This document shows positions 1 through 6,562 of a stretch of 24,676 nt of DNA, one piece after another (positions within the stretch are counted from its first letter, which is position 1; every line of letters begins with the position of its first letter). The translations under genes were made by a program, and so were the position numbers. The notes beneath the pieces were generated by a model. It made no database searches. It was not told where the DNA came from and saw only the letters and a program-made list of their open reading frames with translations. Source of the DNA: Campylobacteraceae bacterium (GTDB taxonomy: Bacteria; Campylobacterota; Campylobacteria; Campylobacterales; Sulfurovaceae); contig JALWVW010000062.1 in the NCBI GenBank assembly GCA_027079365.1, positions 1 to 24,676 of the forward strand. The letters run 5' to 3'.

Positions 1-278
1 ATAAGATAGCGTTTGGAGAGTTCTAGTGAAGCCAAAATCTGAGAGGCTTTGGCAATGCCCAGACCATGTATGTCACAGAGACCTTTGAGGCTGAGCTCAT
101 CTATGCCTTTGTTCATCATCATGATAATCTCTTTAGAGAGCTTTCGTACATCTTTACCCTGCACTCCAGAGCCAAGGAGTATGGCGAGGAGTTCCTCGTT
201 CTTGAGTGCTTCAGCACCTTTGGCTAACAGTTTTTCCCTAGGCTTGTCAGCTTTGTGCAGGTCTCGAAGGGCAGTCAT
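1..278 (-). CDS. radC: RadC family protein, N-terminal part (cut by window edge)
   Basis: The minus-strand frame begins MTALRDLHKADKPREKLLAK and continues through EELLAILLGSG and a helix-hairpin-helix-like stretch (LKGLCDIHGLGIAKASQILA), then runs off the left edge after about 92 residues. This is the typical N-terminus of RadC/UPF0758 proteins; the C-terminal JAB-type metalloprotease-like domain would lie outside the window. The ATG at 276-278 overlaps the TGA of the upstream ORF6N gene as ATGA, so the two are probably translationally coupled. The biochemical role of RadC is unsettled (the old DNA repair assignment is doubtful), and relatives are frequent on mobile elements. Family call is firm; function is not. 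Confidence 0.88.
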   Translation of the reverse strand, partial: MTALRDLHKADKPREKLLAKGAEALKNEELLAILLGSGVQGKDVRKLSKEIIMMMNKGIDELSLKGLCDIHGLGIAKASQILASLELSKRYL

Positions 279-781
279 TTGATGAACCCTATGACTTTGG
301 CATCTATCTCATTGGAAGATGCGATGAGTTCGTCGAGCGCTTTTTTCAGCTCTCTATACTGCTTGTCAGATTTTCGCTCTACTGCCATGATCTGTTTAGC
401 CAGGGCATTATAATGCTTGGAAAATTCCCTTAGTTTTTTAAAGGTTCGGATGATGGAAATATTGACCTCTACAGCTTTGGGACTTTTAAGTACGGAAGCC
501 AACATGTAGATACCCTGTTCCGTAAATACATAGGGATTTACCGTAGAGTGCTTCATAGTATTGAACCGGTCGTATTTTGCGACCAGTTCATTTTTTTCAT
601 TTTCATTTAACTGAAACATAAAGTCAGAAGGAAATCTTTCACTATTTCTTTTTACTTGTTCGTTTAGCCTTTTTGTTGTAACACCATATAACACTGCCAA
701 GTCTCTATCTAGCATTATCTCCTGACCACGCAGTGTCAATATCTTAGAGCCTATCTCACCTTGAATCACTAACTCTTTCAT
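275..781 (-). CDS. ORF6N-domain DNA-binding protein (antirepressor-like)
   Basis: The protein has about 168 residues. The N-terminal half matches the ORF6N domain: IGSKILTLRGQEIMLDRDLA, VLYGVTTKRLNEQVKRN, RFPSDFMFQL, then PYVFTEQGIYMLASVLKS and AVEVNISIIRTF. The C-terminal part (about residues 110-165) is charged and probably coiled-coil. ORF6N proteins are phage- or plasmid-type putative DNA-binding regulators that also occur as chromosomal strays. The ATG at 779-781 is preferred over an in-frame GTG two codons upstream because AGGAG lies five bases before it. A TAGAAT at 807-812 could be the -10 box. The stop overlaps the radC start. The regulated target cannot be read from the sequence. 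Confidence 0.85.
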   Translation of the reverse strand: MKELVIQGEIGSKILTLRGQEIMLDRDLAVLYGVTTKRLNEQVKRNSERFPSDFMFQLNENEKNELVAKYDRFNTMKHSTVNPYVFTEQGIYMLASVLKSPKAVEVNISIIRTFKKLREFSKHYNALAKQIMAVERKSDKQYRELKKALDELIASSNEIDAKVIGFIK

Positions 782-865
782 AAACACTCCTATTGTTCAT
801 AGAAGTATTCTAGTAGAAAAAACAGTAATTGGTTAAAAATATGTCAAATTGTCATATTTCGAATG

Positions 866-901
866 AAAAAAAAGGGGGGGGAGTAGCCTCTTAGGAGGCT
901 A
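866..901 (-). terminator. Rho-independent terminator of the suf operon
   Basis: On the minus strand, ten bases after the sufT stop, a perfect 7-bp stem (TAGCCTC/GAGGCTA, plus-strand 884-890 and 895-901, 4-base loop) is followed by CT, a run of eight C (874-881 lies as G8 on the plus strand) and a run of eight T (866-873). The stem plus T8 fits an intrinsic terminator; the C8 between them is unusual. The homopolymer pair also lies about 85 bp upstream of the ORF6N start codon. Confidence 0.75.
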
Positions 902-910
902 TCTTGGATC

Positions 911-1300
911 CTAAAGCAGACCCATAGCCAGCTTGGCTTCGTCTGTCATGCTCTCCTGGCTCCAGGGAGGATCAAAGACGATTTCTACCTCGACCTCTTC
1001 TAGTCCCTCCTGGCGGTTGGCAATAGACTTGACCAGGTCGACGATGATCTCGGACATAGAGCAGGTTGCGGAGGTCAGTGTCATAATGATCTTGCATTTT
1101 TTGAGCCCACTGATTTCATCGGTATGGCAGTTGACCTCATAGATGAGACCCAGGTTGTAGATATCTACAGGCAGCTCTGGATCATAGATCTGCTTGAGAT
1201 GCTCTACGACGAGAGCTTCCATCTCTTTGTCACTGGGTTGTGAAGCCAAAAATGCCTCTTTCTGGGCTTTCATTTTCTTTTGAAGGGTTTGTGCTTCCAT
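911..1300 (-). CDS. sufT: SufT/MIP18-family (DUF59) iron-sulfur assembly protein
   Basis: This 129-residue protein carries the DUF59 signature: YDPELPVDIYNLGLIYEV (about 39-56), then IIMTLTSATCSMSEIIVDLV with Cys80, and ends FDPPWSQESMTDEAKLAMGLL, as in SUF-associated and PaaD-like members. Such proteins help load Fe-S clusters onto targets. It is the last gene of the suf cluster, 143 bp after sufE, and is followed by a terminator. The start is supported by AGGAG nine bases upstream of the ATG. The N-terminal 25 residues are Lys/Gln-rich and probably helical. The family call is strong; the symbol follows common usage for SUF-linked DUF59 genes. Confidence 0.87.
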   Translation of the reverse strand: MEAQTLQKKMKAQKEAFLASQPSDKEMEALVVEHLKQIYDPELPVDIYNLGLIYEVNCHTDEISGLKKCKIIMTLTSATCSMSEIIVDLVKSIANRQEGLEEVEVEIVFDPPWSQESMTDEAKLAMGLL

Positions 1301-1343
1301 AGGTGAGCTCCTTGATATCCAACTTTTAATTTTTAATTCTATC

Positions 1344-1448
1344 GGTGTGTTGGCAAACGCACCCTACGGATGCCATGCCGTAGGGGTCGATTCCATATCA
1401 ACCCTTTACCATTTCAATGGGAGGGCAGAAATGGATGCTGCCCCTACG
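1344..1448. repeat. Cluster of small inverted repeats between sufE and sufT
   Basis: Five hairpin-capable units follow each other: 1344-1351/1356-1363 (GGTGTGTT with AACGCACC, one G-T pair), 1364-1369/1378-1383 (CTACGG/CCGTAG), 1384-1391/1397-1404 (GGGTCGAT/ATCAACCC, one mismatch), 1409-1412/1417-1420 (CCAT/ATGG) and 1423-1428/1438-1443 (GGGCAG/CTGCCC). The sequence CGTAGGGG occurs once on each strand (plus 1379-1386, minus 1448-1441), so two outward-facing copies bracket the middle. This looks like a compound dispersed intergenic repeat (REP/MITE-like). Its left-facing edge supplies the sufE stop codon. Whether copies exist elsewhere cannot be seen here. Confidence 0.6.
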
Positions 1449-1860
1449 ATTTCTTGCACGCTTGTGCGTATCCGTAGACTTTACCCAGAAATGCTTCCAG
1501 ACTCTGCTGTCTCACTGGGGAGAGGAGCTCTACGATGCCCATGCTTTGGAGATAGGCGGGATCGAAGGAGAGGATCTCGTCGGCAGTTCGTTCACCAAAG
1601 ATACTCAGCAACATCTCCATCATCCCTTTTGCCATCTCACTGGTACCCTCACCTCTGAAATGTACCACATCATGGTCGCACTCACAGACCAACCACGCAT
1701 CAGAGGCACAGCCTACGATACGGTTCGCCTCGGTGCGCTCTGAAGCTTCTAGACCTTCATGGGCTTTACCCAGATCAAAGATATACTCCAGTTTGTCATT
1801 GGGATCATCAAACAGATCAAAATCACTTTTAAACTCATCTACTCTCTCTTGGATTGTCAT
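1444..1860 (-). CDS. sufE: SufE, sulfur acceptor for Fe-S cluster assembly
   Basis: The product has 138 residues, the usual SufE length. The key segment NRIVGCASDAWL places the sulfur-accepting cysteine at position 51, as in Escherichia coli SufE. The family role is to take persulfide sulfur from the cysteine desulfurase SufS and pass it to SufBC2D. The gene starts one base after the sufD stop (TAA C ATG on the minus strand), so it belongs to the operon. No sufS lies in this window, so the desulfurase partner must be encoded elsewhere (SufS or an IscS/NifS type). The last residues and the stop lie at the border of an inverted-repeat cluster. Confidence 0.93.
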   Translation of the reverse strand: MTIQERVDEFKSDFDLFDDPNDKLEYIFDLGKAHEGLEASERTEANRIVGCASDAWLVCECDHDVVHFRGEGTSEMAKGMMEMLLSIFGERTADEILSFDPAYLQSMGIVELLSPVRQQSLEAFLGKVYGYAQACKKS

Positions 1861-1861
1861 G

Positions 1862-3106
1862 TTAAACTCCTTCGTTTAGTACGACTTCTTCGCAGCCGTG
1901 ACAGGTTTCGATACACTCAACACGCGTCTGTCCGTAAAATGCTTCATCAAAATCTCGATGCAGTATCTCTCGGATCATCTCACCATCCACTGCATCGATC
2001 AGCTCGTTGGCAAAGGCTTGGATCAGCATACGCTTCGCCTCTACCGCAGAGATACCACGAGACTGTAGATAGAAGAGCTGCTTACCATCGAGCTGCCCCG
2101 TGGTCGATCCATGACTCGCTTCTAGCTCATCAATATAGATCTCTAGCTGCGGTCGGCTCGCCATATAGGCGCCACTCTCCAGCAGGATTGCCTTGGAGTT
2201 TTGGTGTGCTTTGGTATACCTGGCGCTATGCTCTACTTTGATCAATGCATCAAAGATACCTCTTGCCTTCTCTCCCAGAATACTTTTTGCCTGTTGGTTA
2301 CTCGTCGACCCTTCTCCTATATGAAGGATTTTGGAGACAGTACCGCGCTTGGCACTTCCGCTGGCATAGAGCAGATGGGAGGCCTCCACATGGGCGTGTG
2401 CGCCCAATGCGATCTGCATCATCTGCAGTGCCGAGGCAGAACCAAAATCAAAAGTCGCCAGATCCAGTGTCGCAGCGCTGCCTACTTCACAGCGGTGAGA
2501 AGCTACCATCTGATAGCTGCCACTGTCGAGTGTCTGGTTTTTGACCATCTTAAGTGTGGCATCTCTGCCCACAAAGAGATCATAGCCATACAGCACCAGA
2601 CTCCCTGTCGCACCTGTATCTATAAACTGCTCATACACCGCTGCATGACTGCCCGGTGTCACATGCACTGCCAGACGATAGGGGATCAGGGAGGTAGGCT
2701 TGGTAAATCGATGGATAATATGCAGATAAACCTCATCCTGAATCTCTATCTCCCAGACACCTGGACTCGCCACATGTCCCAGATGATACAAGGGGTCAAA
2801 ATGCCCCTGGTCTGCAGGGATCGCCTTGCTGTAGCCCAGCTTAACCGATGCAGGTGCATGGGTCACGACACCATCAGTAATGATCAGCTGGACAGAGGGC
2901 AGGATCTCCGCAGGCTTTGGTTCTGAAGCGATCGTCAGATCCATCTCCAGTACAGCCTCGATATCTCCATAACGATACGCTTCTGTCTTTTTGCTTGGTA
3001 AGCCCATTTTTTCTAGGGTTTCTGCACTCTTGGCAGCAGCACCATCTCTGCCAAATGCTGCCAGTATCTCTGAAGCAGTACGCTGTTTTAGGTCAGACAG
3101 TTTCAT
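1862..3106 (-). CDS. sufD: SufD, scaffold subunit of the SufBCD complex
   Basis: The 414-residue protein is close to the E. coli SufD length. The C-terminal half has the family hallmarks: AHQNSKAILLESGAYMASRP, then EASHGSTTGQLD, where the histidine (about residue 332) corresponds to the conserved SufD histidine at the SufB-SufD interface, then LFYLQSRGIS and a C-terminal helical segment. SufD pairs with SufB on top of a SufC dimer to build nascent Fe-S clusters in the cytoplasm. Its ATG shares one base with the sufC stop (TAATG). A final GCEE stretch near the C-terminus adds extra cysteines (CIETCHGCEE), which I note without assigning a role. Confidence 0.94.
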   Translation of the reverse strand: MKLSDLKQRTASEILAAFGRDGAAAKSAETLEKMGLPSKKTEAYRYGDIEAVLEMDLTIASEPKPAEILPSVQLIITDGVVTHAPASVKLGYSKAIPADQGHFDPLYHLGHVASPGVWEIEIQDEVYLHIIHRFTKPTSLIPYRLAVHVTPGSHAAVYEQFIDTGATGSLVLYGYDLFVGRDATLKMVKNQTLDSGSYQMVASHRCEVGSAATLDLATFDFGSASALQMMQIALGAHAHVEASHLLYASGSAKRGTVSKILHIGEGSTSNQQAKSILGEKARGIFDALIKVEHSARYTKAHQNSKAILLESGAYMASRPQLEIYIDELEASHGSTTGQLDGKQLFYLQSRGISAVEAKRMLIQAFANELIDAVDGEMIREILHRDFDEAFYGQTRVECIETCHGCEEVVLNEGV

Positions 3107-3858
3107 TATGCTTCTCCTAGAGATTCATAGCCCTCTTCTTCGAGTTGTGCGACCAGTTCTGGGCCGCCAGTATGGACAATCTTGCCATCCTTGAGGACAT
3201 GGATATAGTCTGGCTTGATATAGTCAAGGATACGACTGTAGTGCGTGATCACCAGGAAGCTACGCTCGCCGTCTTTCATGCTGTTGATCCCCTCTGAGAC
3301 TGCTCTGAGTGCATCGATATCCAGTCCGGAGTCGATCTCATCCAGTACGATCATATCAGGCTGAAGCATCTGCATCTGCAGAATCTCGTTACGCTTCTTC
3401 TCTCCGCCGGAAAAGCCTTCGTTGAGTGACCGGCTGATCATGTCCGGCTTCATCCCCAGTGTCTCTACCTGCTTTTTCATCTCCCTGAGGAACTCTGCGG
3501 CATTGAGCTCATCTTTGCCTTCATGGCGACGCTTGGCATTGACAGCTGTTCTAAGGAAGTAAGCATTGTTGACCCCTGCCACTTCTACCGGATGCTGAAA
3601 ACTCAGGAAGATACCATCCAGTGCTCTCTCTTCTGGCTCTTTGTCTACGATATTTTCACCCCTGTAGAGGATCTCTCCCCCAAGCACCTCGATATCATAA
3701 TGCCCTACGATCGCTTTGGAGAGGGTTGACTTTCCTGCACCATTTGGTCCCATGATCGCATGGACTTTCCCTTTTTCCAGTGTGAGATTTAGACCATTTA
3801 GTATCTTTTTGTCTCCGATCTTTGCCTGGAGATCTTTTATTTCCATCATATTACTCAT
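3106..3858 (-). CDS. sufC: SufC, ATPase of the Fe-S assembly complex
   Basis: The 250-residue ABC-type ATPase shows Walker A GPNGAGKST (about 37-45), a Q-loop in LSFQHPVEVAGV, the SufC-type signature FSGGEKKRNE, Walker B MIVLDEIDSGLD and the switch histidine in VITHYSRIL. These features distinguish SufC from transporter ATPases. It is cytosolic and drives conformational change in SufBCD. The ATG at 3856-3858 overlaps the sufB stop as ATGA and has AGGAAG six bases upstream; a later in-frame ATG (MMEIKD) is a less likely start. Confidence 0.96.
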   Translation of the reverse strand: MSNMMEIKDLQAKIGDKKILNGLNLTLEKGKVHAIMGPNGAGKSTLSKAIVGHYDIEVLGGEILYRGENIVDKEPEERALDGIFLSFQHPVEVAGVNNAYFLRTAVNAKRRHEGKDELNAAEFLREMKKQVETLGMKPDMISRSLNEGFSGGEKKRNEILQMQMLQPDMIVLDEIDSGLDIDALRAVSEGINSMKDGERSFLVITHYSRILDYIKPDYIHVLKDGKIVHTGGPELVAQLEEEGYESLGEA

Positions 3859-5285
3859 CCTACGCTTCCTTCTAATGTCAAATTCAATAGTGCTTTGGCC
3901 TCTACGGCATACTCCATGGGGAGCATCTTAAATACATCTTTACAGAACCCATGTACGATCATGGAGACTGCATCCTCTTCGTTGATCCCCCGCTGTCTCA
4001 GATAGAACAGCTGTTCATCTGAGATCTTGGAGGTGGTTGCCTCGTGCTCTACTTGGCCTAGCGAGTCTTTAGACTCCAGATAAGGGAAAGTATGTGCCCC
4101 ACATCGGTCACCGATCAACAATGAGTCACACTCAGAGTAGTTTCTTGCACCTTCGGCACCGGCACCCATCTTGACCAGACCTCTATAGGTATTCTGCCCT
4201 TTCATGGCGGAGATACCCTTGGAAATAATGGTGGACTTGGTATTTTTGCCAATATGGATCATCTTGGTACCCGTATCTGCCTGCTGCGCCAGCGTGGTGA
4301 CTGCTACAGAGTAGAACTCACCTACTGAGTTGTCTCCTTTGAGGATACAGCTGGGGTATTTCCAGGTGATTGCCGAGCCTGTCTCCACCTGTGTCCAGGA
4401 GATCTTGGCATTCTCCTCACAGATACCTCGCTTGGTGACGAAGTTGTAGATGCCGCCCTTGCCGTTCTCATCACCAGGGTACCAGTTTTGTATCGTGGAG
4501 TACTTGATCTCCGCATCTTTGAGCGCGATCAACTCGACCACAGCAGCGTGGAGCTGGTTGTCATCTCTGGTGGGTGCTGAGCAGCCCTCATTGTAGCTCA
4601 CATAGCTGCCCTCGTCCGCAATGACAATCGTCCGTTCAAACTGCCCTGTATTGAGTGCATTGATACGAAAGTAAGTACTCAGCTCCATCGGACAGCGTAC
4701 ACCCTTGGGAATATAAACAAAGGTGCCGTCCGTAAAGACCGCGGAGTTGAGTGCTGCGAAAAAGTTGTCCGTCACAGGCACGACAGAATACATATACTTT
4801 TTGACCAGCTCAGGATAGTCACGAATCGCATCAGAGATCGAACAGAAGATCACCCCATGTTTTTCCAGCTCTTCGCTATAGGTGGTCTTGACTGAGACAG
4901 AGTCGATGACCGCATCTACGGCGATCCCCTGCAGCTGCTTCTGCTCCTCCAGTGGTATACCCAGCTTCTTGTAGGCTTCCAAAATCTTGGGATCAACCTC
5001 ATCGAGACTGTCCGGCGCCTGCTTGGGTGCGGAGAAGTAGGAGATCGACTGATAGTCGATTGGTTCATACTCCAGATGACCCCAGCTTGGCTCCGTCATC
5101 TTCTTCCATTTCTCAAATGCTTTGAGGCGTAGCTCCAGCATCCATTTTGGTTCATCTTTTTTGGCAGAGATGAACTTGATAGTGTTCTCATCGAGCCCAG
5201 GAGGGACGGTATCCTGCTCGATATCAATCTCAAAGCCCAGTGCGTATTCGCCTGATACAGCTTTGTCAAGCTCTTGTTGTGGCAT
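3855..5285 (-). CDS. sufB: SufB, Fe-S cluster scaffold protein
   Basis: From the chosen ATG the product has 476 residues. Family marks include YIPKGVRCPMELSTYFRIN, ADEGSYVSYNEGCSAP, TKRGICEENAKISW, ARNYSECDSLLIG with the conserved cysteine that receives sulfur, and QVEHEATTSKISDEQLFYL with the conserved His-Glu pair. SufB receives sulfur and iron for nascent clusters. An upstream in-frame start at 5327 would add 14 residues, but it lies at or before the likely transcription start (-10 box at 5316-5321). The ATG at 5283-5285 has AAGGA five bases upstream, so it is used here. This is the first gene of the sufBCDE-sufT operon. Confidence 0.95.
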   Translation of the reverse strand: MPQQELDKAVSGEYALGFEIDIEQDTVPPGLDENTIKFISAKKDEPKWMLELRLKAFEKWKKMTEPSWGHLEYEPIDYQSISYFSAPKQAPDSLDEVDPKILEAYKKLGIPLEEQKQLQGIAVDAVIDSVSVKTTYSEELEKHGVIFCSISDAIRDYPELVKKYMYSVVPVTDNFFAALNSAVFTDGTFVYIPKGVRCPMELSTYFRINALNTGQFERTIVIADEGSYVSYNEGCSAPTRDDNQLHAAVVELIALKDAEIKYSTIQNWYPGDENGKGGIYNFVTKRGICEENAKISWTQVETGSAITWKYPSCILKGDNSVGEFYSVAVTTLAQQADTGTKMIHIGKNTKSTIISKGISAMKGQNTYRGLVKMGAGAEGARNYSECDSLLIGDRCGAHTFPYLESKDSLGQVEHEATTSKISDEQLFYLRQRGINEEDAVSMIVHGFCKDVFKMLPMEYAVEAKALLNLTLEGSVG

Positions 5286-5315
5286 GTCATTCCTTAATTC
5301 GGAGTTATTTTGTCT

Positions 5316-5344
5316 CTTATAGCACAAAATATGATTATTGTCAA
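5316..5344 (-). promoter_or_regulatory. Sigma70-type promoter of the suf operon
   Basis: On the minus strand TTGACA (plus 5339-5344) is separated by exactly 17 bases from TATAAG (plus 5316-5321), a near-consensus housekeeping promoter. It leaves a leader of about 25 bases before the sufB ATG. A 7-bp inverted repeat sits immediately upstream of the -35 box. Confidence 0.8.
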
Positions 5345-5349
5345 GAGAT

Positions 5350-5369
5350 TTTAGCCAAAAAAGGCTAAA
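5350..5369. promoter_or_regulatory. Inverted repeat upstream of the suf promoter
   Basis: TTTAGCC (5350-5356) and GGCTAAA (5363-5369) form a perfect 7-bp inverted repeat with a 6-base A-tract spacer. Its edge is six bases from the -35 box of the suf promoter. The position suits an operator for a dimeric regulator. It could instead act as a weak terminator for the chorismate mutase gene, which points this way, but there is no T-run after the stem on that strand. Confidence 0.5.
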
Positions 5370-5413
5370 TAGGAGATATTTTGTATGGTATTAATTTGTA
5401 TTGATGAGCTGCA

Positions 5414-5713
5414 TCAGAAATTCTTGGCATTTTTAAACTCTGCCACTTCACTGTCTACCATCTCATCTATCATGCGGATAAAGAGCTCATTGATTAGATT
5501 AGGGGAGAGATCCAGCTCTATTGCCTTGGCTCTGGCACGACTGATCACATCAGTGATACGATCCTCTGCTTTGATCTCTTCGACACTATTTTTAAAATGC
5601 GCCAATTGCTTGACATAGGCATTTCTTGCAGCGATCAGCTCCACGATCTTACCGTCAAGTTTGTCTATCTCTATTCTCGTCTCTTCGAGCGAATTACATG
5701 TTTTAATATCCAT
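5414..5713 (-). CDS. Chorismate mutase type II (PchB-like)
   Basis: This 99-residue, all-helical AroQ-type protein resembles PchB across its length: EETRIEIDKLDGKIVELIAARNAYVKQ split as an Arg-rich first helix, then AHFKNSVEEIKAEDR, RARAKAIELDLSPNLINELF and a final helix ending EFKNA. Family members interconvert chorismate and prephenate; PchB itself also removes pyruvate from isochorismate. With no salicylate or siderophore gene beside it, chorismate mutase activity is the more cautious reading. The ATG has AAGG seven to eight bases upstream. It stands alone between the suf operon and a divergent peptidase gene. Confidence 0.8.
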   Translation of the reverse strand: MDIKTCNSLEETRIEIDKLDGKIVELIAARNAYVKQLAHFKNSVEEIKAEDRITDVISRARAKAIELDLSPNLINELFIRMIDEMVDSEVAEFKNAKNF

Positions 5714-5765
5714 GAATGACCTTTATGTTTGGTAGGGCTATTATCTCAAATCATAGCTGAAACTA

Positions 5766-5774
5766 TGCTATAAT
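5766..5774 (+). promoter_or_regulatory. Extended -10 promoter before the M15 peptidase gene
   Basis: TGCTATAAT gives a consensus -10 (TATAAT, 5769-5774) with the TG extension; no good -35 is visible 17 bases upstream. An interrupted inverted repeat CATAG-N6-CTATG (5752-5767) overlaps it. The first ATG in frame (5781) begins six bases after TATAAT, while the second (5805) has a proper ribosome site. Confidence 0.55.
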
Positions 5775-5804
5775 CTTATTATGCAAAAGAAATCAAGGAA
5801 ACCC

Positions 5805-6524
5805 ATGTATAGACGCTCAATACTATTGGTCGCCATGCTCTCCACTATGCTATTACAGGCACAATGCGATGCCCATGCCCAAAAACTGGTCAATACTTAT
5901 AGGCAGATCAAGGCATGCAAACACAATACTATTTTCTGGAGTGATGGGAGCAAAATGCTCTATGATGACGGGAAAAAAGAGACTTTTGAGAAAATACTCA
6001 CACAAGCAGACATTGAAGATATGTTTACCCACTCCTATAGAAACGGTAGATACAACAAGCCATCCAAAAACTATGACCCAGGCAGATACCGCAATGATGC
6101 CTTCTTTCGCAAGATGTACGGCAACTCTGCCCATGCTGTCAAGAAGCATCTTACCACGATCAACTGGCTAGGTCAGAAAATCCAAGTCACTACCGTCAAC
6201 CATGTGCATAAGCAACTTCAAAAAGTAGCCAGAGAGCTTGCCAAGTACCCCAAGCTTAGAAAGTATCTTGCCCCTATAGGTGGCACTTTCAAATGGCGAA
6301 AAATCGCAGGTACCAACCGTCTCTCCGTCCACTCCTACGGTGCTGCTATTGATATCCGCGTCAAATACTCTGCCTACTGGCGCTGGAGCAAAGGAGGATA
6401 CAAGTACCGCAATCAGATCCCCTTGCAGATCGTAAAGATATTTGAAAAATATGGCTTTATCTGGGGCGGAAAGTGGTATCACTACGACACGATGCATTTT
6501 GAGTACCGACCGGAGTTACTCTAA
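5805..6524 (+). CDS. Exported M15-family (VanY/DacY-type) peptidase
   Basis: The product (239 residues from this ATG) begins with a signal peptide (YRRSILLVAMLSTMLLQA, cleavage probably after AHA). The C-terminal half holds the M15 zinc site: SVHSYGAAIDI with His176 and Asp183, and DTMHFEYRP with His231. M15 enzymes cleave D-Ala-containing or other cell wall peptides in the periplasm. The N-terminal part (about 30-130) is rich in Tyr, Lys and Asn and resembles other Campylobacterota exported M15 proteins. The start at 5805 is chosen because AAGGA lies five bases upstream; the in-frame ATG at 5781 lacks one and sits right at the expected transcription start. Substrate is unknown. Confidence 0.82.
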   Translation: MYRRSILLVAMLSTMLLQAQCDAHAQKLVNTYRQIKACKHNTIFWSDGSKMLYDDGKKETFEKILTQADIEDMFTHSYRNGRYNKPSKNYDPGRYRNDAFFRKMYGNSAHAVKKHLTTINWLGQKIQVTTVNHVHKQLQKVARELAKYPKLRKYLAPIGGTFKWRKIAGTNRLSVHSYGAAIDIRVKYSAYWRWSKGGYKYRNQIPLQIVKIFEKYGFIWGGKWYHYDTMHFEYRPELL

Positions 6525-6538
6525 AGAAGATAGGCAAA

Positions 6539-6562
6539 GGGAATAGGCAAGCAGCCTATCCC
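6539..6562. terminator. Hairpin between convergent genes (possible shared terminator)
   Basis: GGGAATAGGC (6539-6548) pairs with GCCTATCCC (6554-6562) with a single bulged A and a 5-base loop. It lies between the M15 gene and putA, which converge, and includes the putA stop codon. There is no clear T-run on either strand, so intrinsic termination is uncertain. Confidence 0.4.

Noticed and set aside
275..781. A prophage at the left end
   Set aside because: Only one ORF6N gene and radC are visible, with no structural, integrase or lysis genes, so a prophage cannot be supported from this window.
1347..1743. Plus-strand frames across the sufE-sufT gap and sufE
   Set aside because: They cover the inverted-repeat cluster and the antisense of sufE and resemble no protein.
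5853..6149. Open frame of 98 codons antisense to the M15 peptidase gene
   Set aside because: It lies opposite a gene with a signal peptide and full M15 motifs, and its translation shows no family features.
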